Assembly: GCA_032719365.1 (NCBI GenBank)
Contig: CM064862.1
Coordinates: 82,395,628 to 82,459,627, forward strand
Reading direction: 5' to 3'
DNA: 64,000 nucleotides
Origin: Prinsepia uniflora
Taxonomy: Eukaryota; Streptophyta; Magnoliopsida; Rosales; Rosaceae
The position numbers were made by a program, and so were the translations under genes. The notes beneath the pieces are model-generated. The model saw only the letters and a list, made by a program, of their open reading frames with translations. It made no database searches and was not told the origin of the DNA. Shown here piece after piece: positions 1 through 10,250 of this stretch. Position 1 is the stretch's first letter; each line of letters starts with the position of its first letter.

Positions 1-348
1 CTACCCCTCCAGGTAGTGCTTTCGAGGAGGAGGATCCCGAGGAGGAGGAGGAGGATCCCGAGGAGGAAGAGGCATAGGTTTACGTTGCGTACCTGAACCC
101 TACTGCTGGGTAGGTTGGCACGTAGTGTGTCTAGAGTCGTGCTCAATAAACTGTATTCGGGAACCATCCCTTGTCTGACACTATTTGTATTTGAGTATTT
201 GTGTGGTGTGCTATGTATGAATTAACTATGGATTTTCTTTATGCATTTTATCTTCAATAAGGGTATTTTTGGTATTTTAACGTCGGGTGTCAGACGGGAG
301 CAGGGCACGTCCCGGGTGGTCCCAGGGGGATCGGGGCGGGTCCTGTCA
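1..348 (+). repeat. 3' end of a long-LTR Gypsy-family LTR
   Basis: The stretch starts just before the conserved CCCTCCAG acceptor-like motif. It runs through a GAGGAGGAGGAT tandem repeat ending GAGGCATAG, then the conserved 'CCCTTGTCTGACA' block, and ends in the family terminus CAGACGGGAGCAGG...GGGTCCTGTCA at 348. The same terminal block closes the LTRs ending at 6057, 10250, 35145 and 42855. The left end lies outside the window, so it cannot be said whether this is a solo LTR or half of an element. It appears nested in the LTR that continues at 349. Confidence 0.8.
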
Positions 349-1368
349 GGTAAATTGTGACTTAATGGATAAAATAGTAATTGTAGGTGAGGAAATTGAT
401 TAACGGTGCAAAGGGCCGATTCAGCCCATTAGATGAGTCATGCAGTTCAGCAAATGACACCTGTCACTTACATTAGTAGATTAGTGGCACTTGATTGCTG
501 TTAGGATTAATTAAATGAAACAATTGAATGGATTAGCATTTGAATGGATTAGCATATAGTTAGCACAACAAAAAACAGAAAACACCAAAACCCTTCCCTT
601 TGATCGAATTGCAGAAACACAAGGAGACAACAGGAAATTGAGTAAACAATTGAGTGAAAAATCGACTCCATTAAACTGAGATTATACTGAGAAAAACCCG
701 AAAAACAATCCAAGAACACAAATGTCGAATTTGAATTTTTAGGCGGTTTTGATCGAAATTTACATGCAAATTAATCTTCTGGGAGCTAAACGAAGCGAAC
801 CACTCCAACTGGAATGGAAATGGGTGGAGAATTGACGTAGAACAAACCCTGCGATCTCTTTGAATTTTGGAGATTGAGTTCGATTACTAGGAAGCAAGGA
901 ACTTTGAAATTGATTTCACATTTGTATTTAGAATGGATGTGGGATGCTTCTGGCGAAATTAATTGAATGAAACAGGTCGATTTTGGGTAGAACCCGATTT
1001 AGGATCCTTCGGGTGTCCACCTTGAGTCGAGGGATTCGAGGGTTCAATTCTAGAAATTGAAGTCACAGATTAGTTATAAACATGGAATGGATGAAAATGA
1101 GTGAAAGAACTGGAGGAATTGGGTTCAATTTGATGGAAAACGAATCGTGTTGCACCGCGGGTTACAGACCCGTATAACAAAGAAACGGGTAATAGGGACG
1201 ACACTGTTCACGGCGCGTGGCTTTCACGCGCAGCCGCTTGTGGCGGCGCGTAAGGGCGGGTGGCTGGGAATTTGATCGTGGGTCCAACATACGTTTTGAT
1301 GCCCTCGCTATTAGCGTTGGTTTCGGGTTAATCAGATATGAATTTAATGTAATTTTGAGTACTCGAAG
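349..1368 (+). repeat. Older LTR copy, first visible part (interrupted by 1369-4670)
   Basis: This is a diverged plus-oriented LTR of the same family. A decayed version of the GATGAGTGACA palindrome block lies near 433-470, about where it would sit 0.5 kb from an LTR start, so the true start is left of the window. The GC-rich 'ggcgcgtggctttcacgcgcagccgc' type segment near 1210-1260 is shared with other copies. The sequence breaks at 1368 where the solo LTR inserted and resumes at 4671. No coding capacity was seen; short reading frames here have no recognisable product. Confidence 0.65.
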
Positions 1369-1548
1369 TGACAGTACCCATCCCAATCCCCTCGGGATTA
1401 GTGCGGGATGACCCTGCTCCCGTTTGACACGGAGTGTCAGACAAGGGATATTTCCGACCTTTGCCCTCCCGGGCTATCAGAGTACGCCAGGATCCGGAGG
1501 AGGCATGTGATATCTCGGTCTCTGCTACAGTCCACATCCGATGTCAAC

Positions 1549-2717
1549 CTGAAGGGCAGTCAAAACATTAAAAACTGTGAGTGGACAAAACAAGAGTTTA
1601 TAAAAACATTTCATAAGACATTTGTACCCTCCACTAAAAAGCATGCATGCATTCAAAACCATTTATCCAAAACAGACCATATGTGGGACTAAGCCCAAAG
1701 CAGATATAAACCAAGGTCGAAAGGACCACAATGAAAACGACCATACGGGCCACTGCCCAAATCATAAAGAAACCAAGTACACGAGCCACTGCTCAAATCC
1801 TGTGCACACCTGTGCACACCACATATCATATATCATATATACATATAAGTCACACAACCAATCCTGTCACGGTATCCAAAGCTACGCGCGTGCTGCCCGG
1901 GTCTCAATCCGAGTCATCTCAAAGTCAAGGTCAATGTCCGCAGACCACTGACCCTACCCGAGGTAATAGTAACCATAGCCTTCCTGAGAGTAAAGAACCC
2001 AACTGGGGGGTGACTCCACTCAGTCGGTGCTCCGTGACTACTCCGGGGTCCACCCAAGCCAACGACCCTCCCCGAAGGAGATAATAGAAGTAAAGGAAGG
2101 TAGATGAACATATATATACATAACATAAACATTCATGACCGGTTCCCCTGAACCGTCATGATCCATAATATCCATAGCCAAGGTAACATGCCGGTTCCCA
2201 TAAACCGTCATGTACCGTAATAACATAACCAGGTAACATGCCGGTTCCCATAAACCGTCATGTACCGTAATGACCAACAAGGGTTCATGCCGGTTCCCAT
2301 AAACCGTCATGAACCATGATACCATATTAAGAGTTCATGCCGGTTCCCATAAATCGTCATGAACCGGGAAATCCATTTAAGGTTCCCTGACCTGAAATCA
2401 AAACCGTAAAGTAGCTTAGGTCTCGTACCCGAACATAAGACATCAACTGGGCACCGTGCCCGGAATCTGAGGTCATATGCCCGAGACAAAACCAAATGGG
2501 TCTCATACCCGAGTTTATCCTTTTATAAATCCAAAGCCATTTCATTAAAACCAATAAAGAATTACAGACCCGTATAAGCACCCTATAAGGCCAAAACCTC
2601 GAAATACGTGCTTATACGTAACCACATACAAATGCACCCATGGCATCATCAAACAAGTAATAAAACATATAATAAACATTTATGCATGCACCAATTTAGA
2701 AAACAAGGTCTACTCAC
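1549..2717 (-). other. Intron-like module of solo LTR 1
   Basis: On the minus strand the module opens with GTGAGTAGAC (plus GTCTACTCAC at 2708-2717), a good donor match. It closes with GTCCACTCAC (reverse complement of 1577-1586) followed by a pyrimidine stretch and CCCTTCAG at 1549. The two decamers can pair with one G-U. TGCATGCAT motifs lie just inside both ends. Splicing is inferred from sequence only. Confidence 0.5.
2134..2386. repeat. Tandem ~50-bp repeat, five copies, each a CGGTT/AACCG hairpin
   Basis: Five head-to-tail units carry CATG-CGGTTCCCATAAACCG-TCATG. In each unit CGGTT pairs with AACCG, and the outer CATG and CATG extend the stem. Spacer sequence between units differs (for example 'taccgtaataacataacc' against 'aaccatgataccatatt'), while the stem-loop core is nearly constant. 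A further single copy of the core lies at about 37,626 in another LTR of the family. Confidence 0.85.
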
Positions 2718-3079
2718 AGACCGTCCGAGCTGCCGCCTCGATTTGTGTGCCATACGGCTCCCCGAGCCGATCACCGTCACCGGGACTCCCAAACCTGTCC
2801 AAATCGTAATAGAAGGTTACTAACTACTTAATAACCTCCCACTAAAGCCCCGTAATTTTCCCGTATATTTAACTATTTTTAAAACCGAACCTAAACCTTC
2901 CGATGCCCTGAAACATATCGAGACGGTGTCCGATAGACACGAAACCAGTCCCAAAATGTTCATTACATCGAATAGAAGTTTTCCCGTGTTGAACACTTTC
3001 CCAAATTCCCTGCCACGCGCCCTCACGCGCCGCCTGAAGTGGCTGCGCGTGGGCTTCACGCGCCAGCTACAGTACCTGC

Positions 3080-3330
3080 TGACGTCATCGCTGACGTCAG
3101 CATGACGTCATCTGACAGATGTCAGGTCTGACATGTCAGACTCTGACAGGTGCCACGTGTCATGCTCCCACTGGTCCACGTCACTGTGCTGTCAGTGCCA
3201 CGTGGCAGTCTGACATGTGCCACGTGTCATCACGGCACTGGTCCACGTCTGTGCCACATGTCAGCCCCTGATTGGGCCACGTCACTGACATGTCAGTGCT
3301 GACTGTGCACTGCCATGTGACACGTGTCGG
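3080..3330. promoter_or_regulatory. Dense ACGT-core cluster (TGACGTCA and CACGTG)
   Basis: Three perfect TGACGTCA palindromes (3080, 3092, 3103) are followed by CACGTG G-boxes at 3154, 3199, 3221 and 3321, plus many half sites of the ACATGTCAG type. These are established binding cores of plant bZIP factors (TGA, ABF/AREB and GBF classes). The cluster lies inside an LTR, where promoter and enhancer elements are expected. Activity is inference. A matching cluster occurs in the LTR at 6897-10250. Confidence 0.6.
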
Positions 3331-4129
3331 CTGATTAGTGGTCCACGTCACTGACAATCTGACAGGTGCCATGTCATCATGCCACGTCACCACCTTCAAC
3401 CACTCGACGGGTCGACCCGAACCCTGCAACCGGGTCGCCGTGACCCGCGACTTGACCCGGCCAGTTCTCCACCGTCCGACCACCAAAATGCCTCCCGTTT
3501 GTCCCATTTTCATCCTCTAATCCTAACCTAGGGTTCTATGGCATTAAAATGGAAGAAAAACATCAAAAACCCGTACCTTCAATTCGGCCATGGCGACCGT
3601 GACTTCCTCCGCCGTTCACGGTTGTTACAGGCCATCCAACGCCTCGAAACCAATCCCTCTTAACTCCCCTAAGTCCCTAGAATGTGTTAGGATCCACAGA
3701 AACCCAAAACCGTCCCTTAAAACTCATTTTCGAATTTTGAAGTTTTCTTACCTCACGGGTTCTCCTCCGCCGTGTCCTCCACCGTGGGCCACCGTCCACC
3801 CTTTCCGTCCTCAGCCCTTCACACTCCCCCCACGGTCACTCCCAGCTCATACAAGTGATGAATGGTGAAGTGTGATTGTGTGTTTCGGTTTTTGAAAGAA
3901 AATGAAGAAAATGAAGAAAAATGGGGTTATGGGTTTCGGGTGGGAGGATGAACAAAGATGAAGGAGGATGGCTGATGAGAGAAGGAGAGATGGAATGGAG
4001 GGTGTGGATTTAAAGTTAGAATTGATTTGGAGGGTTGAGATTGAATGGTGGGTGGGTTTGGTTTATAAAATTAATTAAATAATATTAATTAATTATATAG
4101 ATCCACAAATTGGGGGATCAAGTCAATGG

Positions 4130-4153
4130 GATGAGTGACACTTGTCACTCATC
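4130..4153. repeat. Conserved LTR palindrome GATGAGTGACA / TGTCACTCATC
   Basis: Two 11-nt arms are separated by 2 nt. The same palindrome recurs at 7382-7405, 21367-21390 and 39887-39910, at matching positions about 0.5 kb from the TGTAACG end of each LTR. Decayed versions are visible near 433 and 36,311. Confidence 0.85.
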
Positions 4154-4670
4154 CATGGGGCCCACCAAAATATCCACCCAATCAGATTTCGCCGAAACGT
4201 CCCCGTCTCGAAGTTGGTGCATAGTGAAATCGAACTTCCGTGACCCATAACTCTCCCGTTCGAAATCCGATTTCAGTGTGCCGCCTGCCTATGGATTCGT
4301 ATCGTCCTTATCTACGTAACAGTCTTCGGCCCTCGGCCATCGGACCTCCCGGTCAAATAGTCAACATTTGACCCCCATTTAACCAAAATTACCAAAATGC
4401 CCCTAAACTACCAAACGTCATAACTTCCTCCACGAACGTCGGAATTGAACGTGCCACCTGTCTATGAACTCGTGACGTCACGAACTACGTCACGGTCATC
4501 GGTCAAAGTCCATTTGACCGCCCGATTAAAAAGTCAATGTTTTGCCATCATCAGGGGCAAAACGGTCATTTCGCATCGTTCGTCCGATTTCGCTCTACTA
4601 ATCACGGATTAACCTCATTAATCGTGATTAGTCACTAATTTAATCTAGAAATTTGGGACGGGTCGTTACA

Positions 4671-6057
4671 CGAAGCGTATAGGTTCTGTTTAAATAATAT
4701 TATTTTATTCCGACAATTAGGGAATCTGTACATGGGATTATGTGATAATCTAGTGATATTATATTACTTGTTTGACAGGCCGGAATAGTCCCAGGATGTC
4801 GGAAGTGAACGAACAACTCGAAATTGAACAATCTGGACGGTGTGTGAGTGGACTTTTGTTTTCTACCCTGAATGCATGCATATATGTTTTAAATGCTTTA
4901 TAATATGATTTGACATGATTTGGTATGGTTAATGTTTTGATATGATGATTTCCGAATTTTGGGAATATTATATTATTTTATATGTTTTTGGGCACGATTT
5001 TCGAGAAAACCATAATATTGATATTTTAGGCGAAGGCCCGGGATTTGAGCTTCGTTTTGATTCGGATTATGAGTCGAGAAATTGATTTGATGAAATTGAA
5101 ATGCTTTTGACTATCATTTATCGATTTGCGTGATTATAATGGATTTGTGGAACGTGTTTTATGAAAGTTATGTTTCGGGCAGAGGCCCGATTGAAATATT
5201 TTTGATTTGATTTGAGATATAATTGATTTAAAAATGAGATTGCTGGATTTGATGATTGTTCCACATATACCATCCTCTGTGATTTGATGGTCTCCTCCAG
5301 ACGTCGTAGAACCTGGAGTAGTCACGATCCACTACCTGGAGATGAGTAGCTCCGAGGGAGGCTTAGTCTCAAGAGTGTGAGATTATGATGATATCCTCTT
5401 GACGTCGTTGATCCTGGAGATGATATCACCCCAGACGTCGTTGATCCTGGGGAGGTACTCGGACATGAGACACCCGAGTTGCACGCGTTGCATTGCTATC
5501 GTGACAGATTACTTGGATATTGAGATTGAGTATTGAGGATTGGTTGTATTATGCTGATTGATTGATATTTATGCCTGATTTAATGAACATATTTTTATCA
5601 ATCCACTATTCATACTTGATTTATATGATATTATAACTCATGTTTTATGATATGCATGCATGTTTGTGAAACTGGAGGGTACAAATGTATTTTATAAATG
5701 TATTTCTAAAACTTTCTTTTTGTCCACTCACACCTTTCATGTTTTATTTGCCCTCCAGGCCAGTGCACAGGTACTGAGGCTAGTATCGAGGCAGAGGAAT
5801 AAACAGACCGTTGCGTACTCAGACACTTTGCAGCGTAGGATTTTGATCCCTACTTGTAAATATTACCTATGCTCTGTAAACCTGTTGACTAGTTCAACGG
5901 TCTCGGAATACTAAATTTTCCCTTATCTGACAATGTTTATCATGTGTTATGTTCTATATGTATATATGTTAAACTAATTTTGGTACTTTCGAGTAATTGT
6001 CAGACGGGAGCAGGATTTTTTACGATTATCGAGGGATAATCGGGATGGGTCTTGTCA
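4671..6057 (+). repeat. Older LTR copy, second part, ending GGGTCTTGTCA
   Basis: This continues the LTR broken at 1368. It holds a GACAGG motif near 4780, the module donor GTGAGTGGAC at 4844-4853, a hairpin-rich middle, GTCCACTCAC at 5722-5731, and an acceptor-like CCCTCCAG ending at 5758. Downstream is a short acidic frame that stops near 5803, then the conserved LTR terminus ending at 6057. In the middle (5290-5460) two units pair CTCCAG with CTGGAG and CCCCAG with CTGGGG, a compensated change around a common GACGTCGT loop. Confidence 0.75.
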
Positions 6058-6896
6058 ATCCTTCTGATCCATAACAGCTCAAACCTGAGCCAGAAACAAT
6101 CCTATTCTGATCCACGTACTCTTAAGTGGATCCTACTTCATCCATACAACTCTTATCATCAAACCATCACATCAATCCAACAATACCACACGTCTAGATC
6201 GTGGGTTCTCTTTACTAACCTCATATCGCTCAGTTGTAGTCACTCCTCCTCAGCTTCCTTCCGTCATCCTACAACGGAACTTACAATGGTCCTTAACCAT
6301 GTCATCACAACGACTATAATCCCGCTAACACCATTTCCGAACACTCGCCACACTCGGCGTCACCAAGTACTCTTCCTACTCCTGAACACAACCACAAGTG
6401 TCCACGATTAAGGGGGGTCACAAATCCTGACATCCCAACAGTGAGTCTCCCAAATCAACTCCATAATATCTACCACACAACCTACTCACCACCTCAAAAC
6501 CAAACACAGTATCTCATCATCTCAAGCTCAGCATCTCCTGATTCTGAGATTCCAACCACGATACTTCATCCTCAAGTATACCACCTCCGGACTACCTGTC
6601 CAAACGTCATCCTACTTACTACACTGAGGTAGTCCATAACTCATACGGATCATACCCACGTATCCATAATCAAATCAACTCACCGACCACTCGTATGTCG
6701 GTTATCCCCGTTTATGCACATCCAAACGGGTCAATCATCACTCCTTCTGATGATCGCATTCCAACCGTTCTGAGGTTCAACCCCAAGCACCACTATCACA
6801 CTCGTACCCGACTCTTGGGATTACAATCAACGATCACTCACCTCGGTCTCCTGAGTCACGATCCAAGCTCAAGAAATCACCATGTACGGGCCTCAA
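6058..6896 (-). mobile_element. Internal-region fragment of a minus-strand long-LTR element
   Basis: The stretch around 6183-6290 resembles 27,470-27,570 of the full element in the same orientation (shared blocks such as 'gtgggttctct', 'acctcatat' and 'cttccgtcatcc'). It is therefore the 3' untranslated internal part of a minus-oriented relative. No protein domain can be read. It is cut at 6896 by the solo LTR and probably continues at 10,256. Confidence 0.55.
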
Positions 6897-8244
6897 TGTA
6901 ACACCCCAGAAATTCGAGGATTTTAATATTGTAAATTAATGTTTAAATTGACGCTTTTACCCTTGCGTTGGGTATGGCCAATTGTTGACTTTTTGATTTA
7001 TAAATTAAATGAACTTTGACCTATGACCGTGACGTAGTTCGGGACATCACGAGTTCATAGACAGGTGGCACGTCCATTTCGGACGATCAGGGAAAAAGTT
7101 ATGACTATCGAAAGTTCAGGGGCATTACCGTAATTTGGACATTTGGGGGTGGAAATGTTGACTTTTCTCTTGGAAAATAATTTTCAGTTGACTCAAGGAC
7201 CGTTGGGTAGGTCTCGACGTCCTGAGTCCGTAGACAGGCGGCACGCCGAAATCGGACTTCGTACGGGGAAGTTATGGTCACGGAAGTATTTCGCATTTAA
7301 CCGAACCGACCGAGAACCGGATTAAAATAATATTTTATTAATGGGATCTGATTACTTTAATCAACTCAATATGGACCCTTGGATGAGTGACAAGTGTCAC
7401 TCATCCCCTACATTCCCCAAATTAAGGATCTGTGTTGGCCAATAGGTTAGTTTATTGTTTATTTTCCCTTAAATCCTCACCATTGATCCTATGCTGAGAT
7501 TGAATCTCAGCCCTTCATTCCATCCAGCCAATCTGTTTAATAATTCTCAGATTTTTCACTCTCACATTTCATTCTCTCAAACCGTGAGCACGGCTACCCT
7601 TCGAACAAACACTTCAGCACCTCACCTCTCAACCTCACACTCACGGCAACACCGGGCGGCCAACTGCCACCCTCAGGCGCCGGCCACCACCCCACAGCCA
7701 CCTGCACGGCCGGAAATCCTCCCAGACCCGAGAAGGAAACCCGAACAGCCCAAGTCACCAAACCATCCAAACCTTCACTCTGGGACTCGAACCAACGTAC
7801 GGTTGGGTTCACTGTGACGGCAGGACGACCCTGAGCTGGACTGGACGACGTACGGCGGTGACACGGCGGCGGTAGGTTGAAAAACCCGAGAGACCCGATT
7901 TTCTTCCCTTCTTCGAAACGACCGTTTTTGACGTTGAATTTGTTTGGTTGCTTCTAAGACACACTTAAGGGACCCAGACGACCATTTTAAACCAAGGTTC
8001 GCGGCTGGAAGCTTGACGACTCGCCGGAGAAGACGAACCAGAGCCGGCAGCCGGGTTCCTGTCGATTTTCAGGTAGATTTTTGAACCTAGAAACTAGTTT
8101 TGAGTCCATAGAACCATAGAACACTTTGTGACGAGTTCATAGGAACAAATCCCATCAGAAATGGTGGTCGGGTTGATGAGAACTGATCGGGTCGAACCGT
8201 GGGTCTGCGGTGACCCGATTCTCAGACCCGGTTACTGTAGCTGA

Positions 8245-8377
8245 TGACGTCATCATGCTGACGTCAGCAGTGACGTCATGATGACATCATCATGTCAGAA
8301 TTCAGTCAGACCAGGGACCAATGGACTGCTGACACGTGTCCTCTGACACTGTCAGTGATGACGTCATGCTGACGTCA
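8245..8377. promoter_or_regulatory. Second TGACGTCA cluster
   Basis: TGACGTCA occurs five times (8245, 8259, 8271, 8359, 8370), with CACGTG at 8333 between them. The cluster occupies the same part of the LTR as the one at 3080-3330, although the two LTRs are clearly diverged elsewhere. These are bZIP target cores; function is inferred. Confidence 0.6.
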
Positions 8378-8423
8378 GCAGTACTGTAGCACCGTTGACC
8401 AGAGGGTTGACCAGGCGCGTGGG

Positions 8424-8993
8424 TAGGGGTGGCAATGGGTCGTGTCGTGTCGGGTTCATGTCGTGTCATGAATTCTGTTTTACCCATTTATGCCCAACCC
8501 GAATCCGACCCGTTTAATAATCGTGTCAAGAATGTCCAACCCGAACCCGACCTGTTAATGACCCGTGTAACCCGTTTAACCCGTTTAACCCATTTAATAA
8601 ACAGGTCATACTCAAAACCCAATTAACCTATGACCCGTTTGACCCGTTTAACCCGTTTAACATGTTTAACCTATTTAAATTATAAAATTTAATAGATATT
8701 TAGGTAGTAAATGGGTAGATATATGGGTTAGTAATGACACGTTTATTAAATGGGTCAATATATAAGCCAATATACGGGTTAACCTGTTAACCCGAAATCT
8801 ACCCATTTATTAAACGGGTTAACAGGTTATTAAACGGGTTAACAGGTTGACCCGAAACCCACCCGTTTAATAAACGGGTCATAACGGGTTGACCCGAAAA
8901 TGACCCGAAATTTTAATCGTACGGGTTGACCCGCATAAATTTCGTGCGGGTTTCGAGTCGTGTATCGGGTCGTGTCAAAAATTGCCACCCTTA
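8424..8993. mobile_element. Small TIR element (570 bp) with TAGGGGTGGCAA ends
   Basis: The terminal inverted repeats are TAGGGGTGGCAA at 8424-8435 and TTGCCACCCTTA at 8982-8993. Just inside, both ends continue into complementary GGGTCGTGTC... / ...CGGGTCGTGTC type sequence. CGTGGG flanks both sides (8418-8423 and 8994-8999). The interior is AT-rich and packed with short CCCGTTTAACCCG-like repeats in both orientations. There is no transposase frame, so it is a non-autonomous MITE-like element. Ends of the GGGGTGGCAA type are common in plant genomes; I do not assign a superfamily. Confidence 0.7.
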
Positions 8994-10250
8994 CGTGGGG
9001 GCGCGTGTGAACAGTAATTTTGGTGGGACCACCACCATTCTTTAGGTTTCGACGATCCGGATCCAATGGCGGTGGTTTCGGGTCGATCGGAGATCATTAA
9101 GTTGGTCAAAATGAGAGTTTTTACCTTGGAAAGCGCGTTCAGGCGGCTTATCCGGACCAGTTTCGGTCTAGGGTTTCATGGTTAAATGTTAGGGGTTTGT
9201 ATTTACCCTTACGTATACTTTGGATGTGACAGGAATTTTGTAATTGTACCAGACCGAGGGTAAACGCTCGGTTTTTAGCAGGACTGTACTGTGAGTGGGC
9301 CATTTTCTTAAAACCCTTGCGTGCATAAATGTTTTCTGGTTTATTATACTTATTCACATGCTAAAAACAATGATGGTTTTGATGATATGGAAAATATGGT
9401 TATGGCACGTTTCACGGTATTTGGGCTTGAGACCCGTTTGATGAAACTTAATGATTGATTCAGATTTTATCTAGGTATATATATACCTTGCATGTGGATA
9501 TCAATAAAATGTATTTGGTACTGCACTGTATAGATCCTTCCATATTATATTGTCTCCTCCGGATGAGGTACCCCGGAGAGGTCACGGACGTCTAGAACGT
9601 CCAGCGTCTATGACGCTAAGCATCAGGGATGCTGTACCCGAACGGGGTTCGGGGATTGAACTCGGAAATTGAGACCCGAGTGGCACGCGTAGCCTTGTGA
9701 TTGTGACCTTATTGACGTCAGGGACGTCAGACATCAGGGATATCGGGATTGGAGTGTATAGTGCAGCAACTAAAATTATACTTATGGTTTTATTACATGC
9801 CTTATGGTTCATATTATATGGTTTATGATTTTAAATAATGATGCATGCATGTTTGGAAAACAGAGGGGTAAATTATATGTTTTACTTATCAAATGGTTTT
9901 ATAAACTTGAGTTCGGTCCACTCACCCTTAATGTTTTTGGTAACCCCTCCAGGTCGTGATACTGAGGTAGAGGAGGAACCTGAGGCTGAGGCATAGATCT
10001 ATTTCTGCGTACCTGAACCCCTGTTGGGTGGTGTACCCGCAGGTTTATAATAGAGTCGTGCTCGCAACTTGTAATTCGGATTTTCATCCCTTGTCTGACA
10101 TTCGTTTAATTCGGATTTGATGTATAACTTTAATTTGGTTATTTATGCATTTGATGATTTGAGGTTAAATTTGGTATGAATTATTAGGTGTCAGACGGGA
10201 GCAGGGCACGTCCCCTTGTGGTCCCTGAGGGATCGGGGCGGGTCCTGTCA

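Larger units (their letters stand above)
1369..4670 (-). mobile_element. Solo LTR, 3302 bp, target duplication CGAAG
   Basis: Read on the minus strand this is a complete LTR. It starts TGTAACGACCCGTCCC (plus-strand end at 4670) and finishes at TGACAGTACCC (plus-strand start at 1369). CGAAG occurs immediately before it (1364-1368) and immediately after it (4671-4675), a perfect 5-bp target-site duplication. Nothing internal (gag, PBS, PPT) is present, so it is a solo LTR produced by LTR-LTR recombination. It contains the intron-like module (1549-2717), a hairpin array (2134-2386), an ACGT-core cluster (3080-3330) and the 4130-4153 palindrome. It inserted into an older, opposite-strand copy of its own family. 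Confidence 0.9.
6897..10250 (+). mobile_element. Solo LTR, 3354 bp, target duplication CTCAA
   Basis: The element starts TGTAACACCCCAG and ends GGGTCCTGTCA. CTCAA lies directly on each side (6892-6896 and 10251-10255), a perfect 5-bp duplication, with no internal domain, so this is a solo LTR. It has diverged from the other copies (TGTAACACCCC rather than TGTAACGACCC). It carries the palindrome at 7382, an ACGT cluster at 8245-8377, an inserted terminal-inverted-repeat element at 8424-8993, and an intron-like module from GTGAGTGGGC (9291-9300) through GTCCACTCAC (9916-9925) to CCAG (ending 9952). Confidence 0.9.
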
